DNA from: Streptomyces globisporus
Lineage (GTDB): Bacteria; Actinomycetota; Actinomycetes; Streptomycetales; Streptomycetaceae
Assembly: GCF_003501885.1 (NCBI RefSeq)
Contig: NZ_QWFA01000022.1
Span: 1-43,041, forward strand
Reading direction: 5' to 3'
Length of the DNA: 43,041 bases
Made by a program: the position numbers and the translations under genes. The notes under the pieces are model-generated. The model was not told the DNA's origin and ran no database searches. It worked only from the letters and a program-made list of their open reading frames with translations. Numbering within the stretch: the first letter of the stretch is position 1; each line of letters starts with the position of its first letter. Of the stretch, positions 43,030 to 43,041 are shown one piece after another.

Positions 43030-43041
43030 GTGTCCCTCCCC
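43030..43041 (+). CDS. start of a further gene, cut by the window end
   Basis: GTG 43030 opens a frame with four codons visible (M-S-L-P) and GAGGAG six bases upstream. The 165 bases before it hold no other gene. The ribosome-binding site is convincing but nothing can be said of the product. Confidence 0.45.

Overview
The window is a gene-dense, very GC-rich stretch (roughly 70% or more by eye) with the codon bias, GTG/TTG starts and protein families of a Streptomyces or very close relative. Markers include a mycothiol-dependent enzyme family, Hanks-type Ser/Thr kinases, a branched-chain 2-oxoacid dehydrogenase set, the proteasome activator Bpa, an AfsR-type SARP regulator and a SpoIIE/HATPase fusion. 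It carries three exact copies of the 14-bp ParB-binding centromere GTTTCACGTGAAAC (1288-1301, 25800-25813, 42820-42833). Such sites cluster around oriC in Streptomyces, so this is origin-proximal core chromosome. The gene order resembles, from memory, the S. coelicolor region from aspS (about SCO3795) through bkdA2B2C2 to the SCO3820/3821 kinases, here read toward aspS. I see no tRNA, rRNA, insertion sequence, prophage, CRISPR array or biosynthetic cluster.

Layout. 1-3.5 kb: a MoeA-like gene cut by the window edge, translationally coupled through a parS site to a two-TM potassium channel with an RCK domain, then a quinone-oxidoreductase-type MDR. 3.5-8.5 kb (minus strand): bpa, then a PadR regulator / ABC ATPase / FtsX-like permease unit with an evident PadR operator. 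8.6-13.1 kb: a Ser/Pro-rich surface protein and two divergent receptor Ser/Thr kinases, one with a PASTA-like ectodomain and one with an acidic Pro/Thr tail; the flanks of the first are full of short tandem repeats. 13.1-15.5 kb: an APH-fold phosphotransferase, a PNPOx-like protein and an orphan NarL-type response regulator. 15.8-19.5 kb: bkdA-bkdB-bkdC. 19.5-21.6 kb: two tandem K15-like DD-peptidases. 21.9-23.9 kb: a GntR regulator overlapping an MFS exporter. 23.9-28.9 kb: a mycothiol-dependent-type enzyme, a nitrilase-fold amidase, the second parS, a LURP-one-like protein divergent from an NHLRC2-like thioredoxin/NHL protein, and a DUF4232 lipoprotein. 29.1-33.7 kb: an AfsR-type SARP/NB-ARC/TPR regulator, a DUF6458-like small membrane protein and an M18 aminopeptidase. 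33.9-38.7 kb: a FadE5-like acyl-CoA dehydrogenase divergent from an SseB-like protein, a pirin with a striking upstream dyad, and an AI-2E-family membrane protein. 38.7-43 kb: a PAS-GAF-SpoIIE-HATPase protein, aspS, the third parS fused into the aspS terminator, and the first codons of a further gene.

Most genes are housekeeping or regulatory and stand alone. Real operons are padR-ABC, bkdABC, gntR-MFS and moeA-channel. Strong perfect hairpins close most units. The least expected signals are structural: parS sites that double as a stop/start junction, as the axis of a larger dyad and as part of a terminator stem; a repeated kinase 3' end; and several AT-rich operator-like dyads. Functions are inferred from motifs and family resemblance read by eye; no database search was possible.
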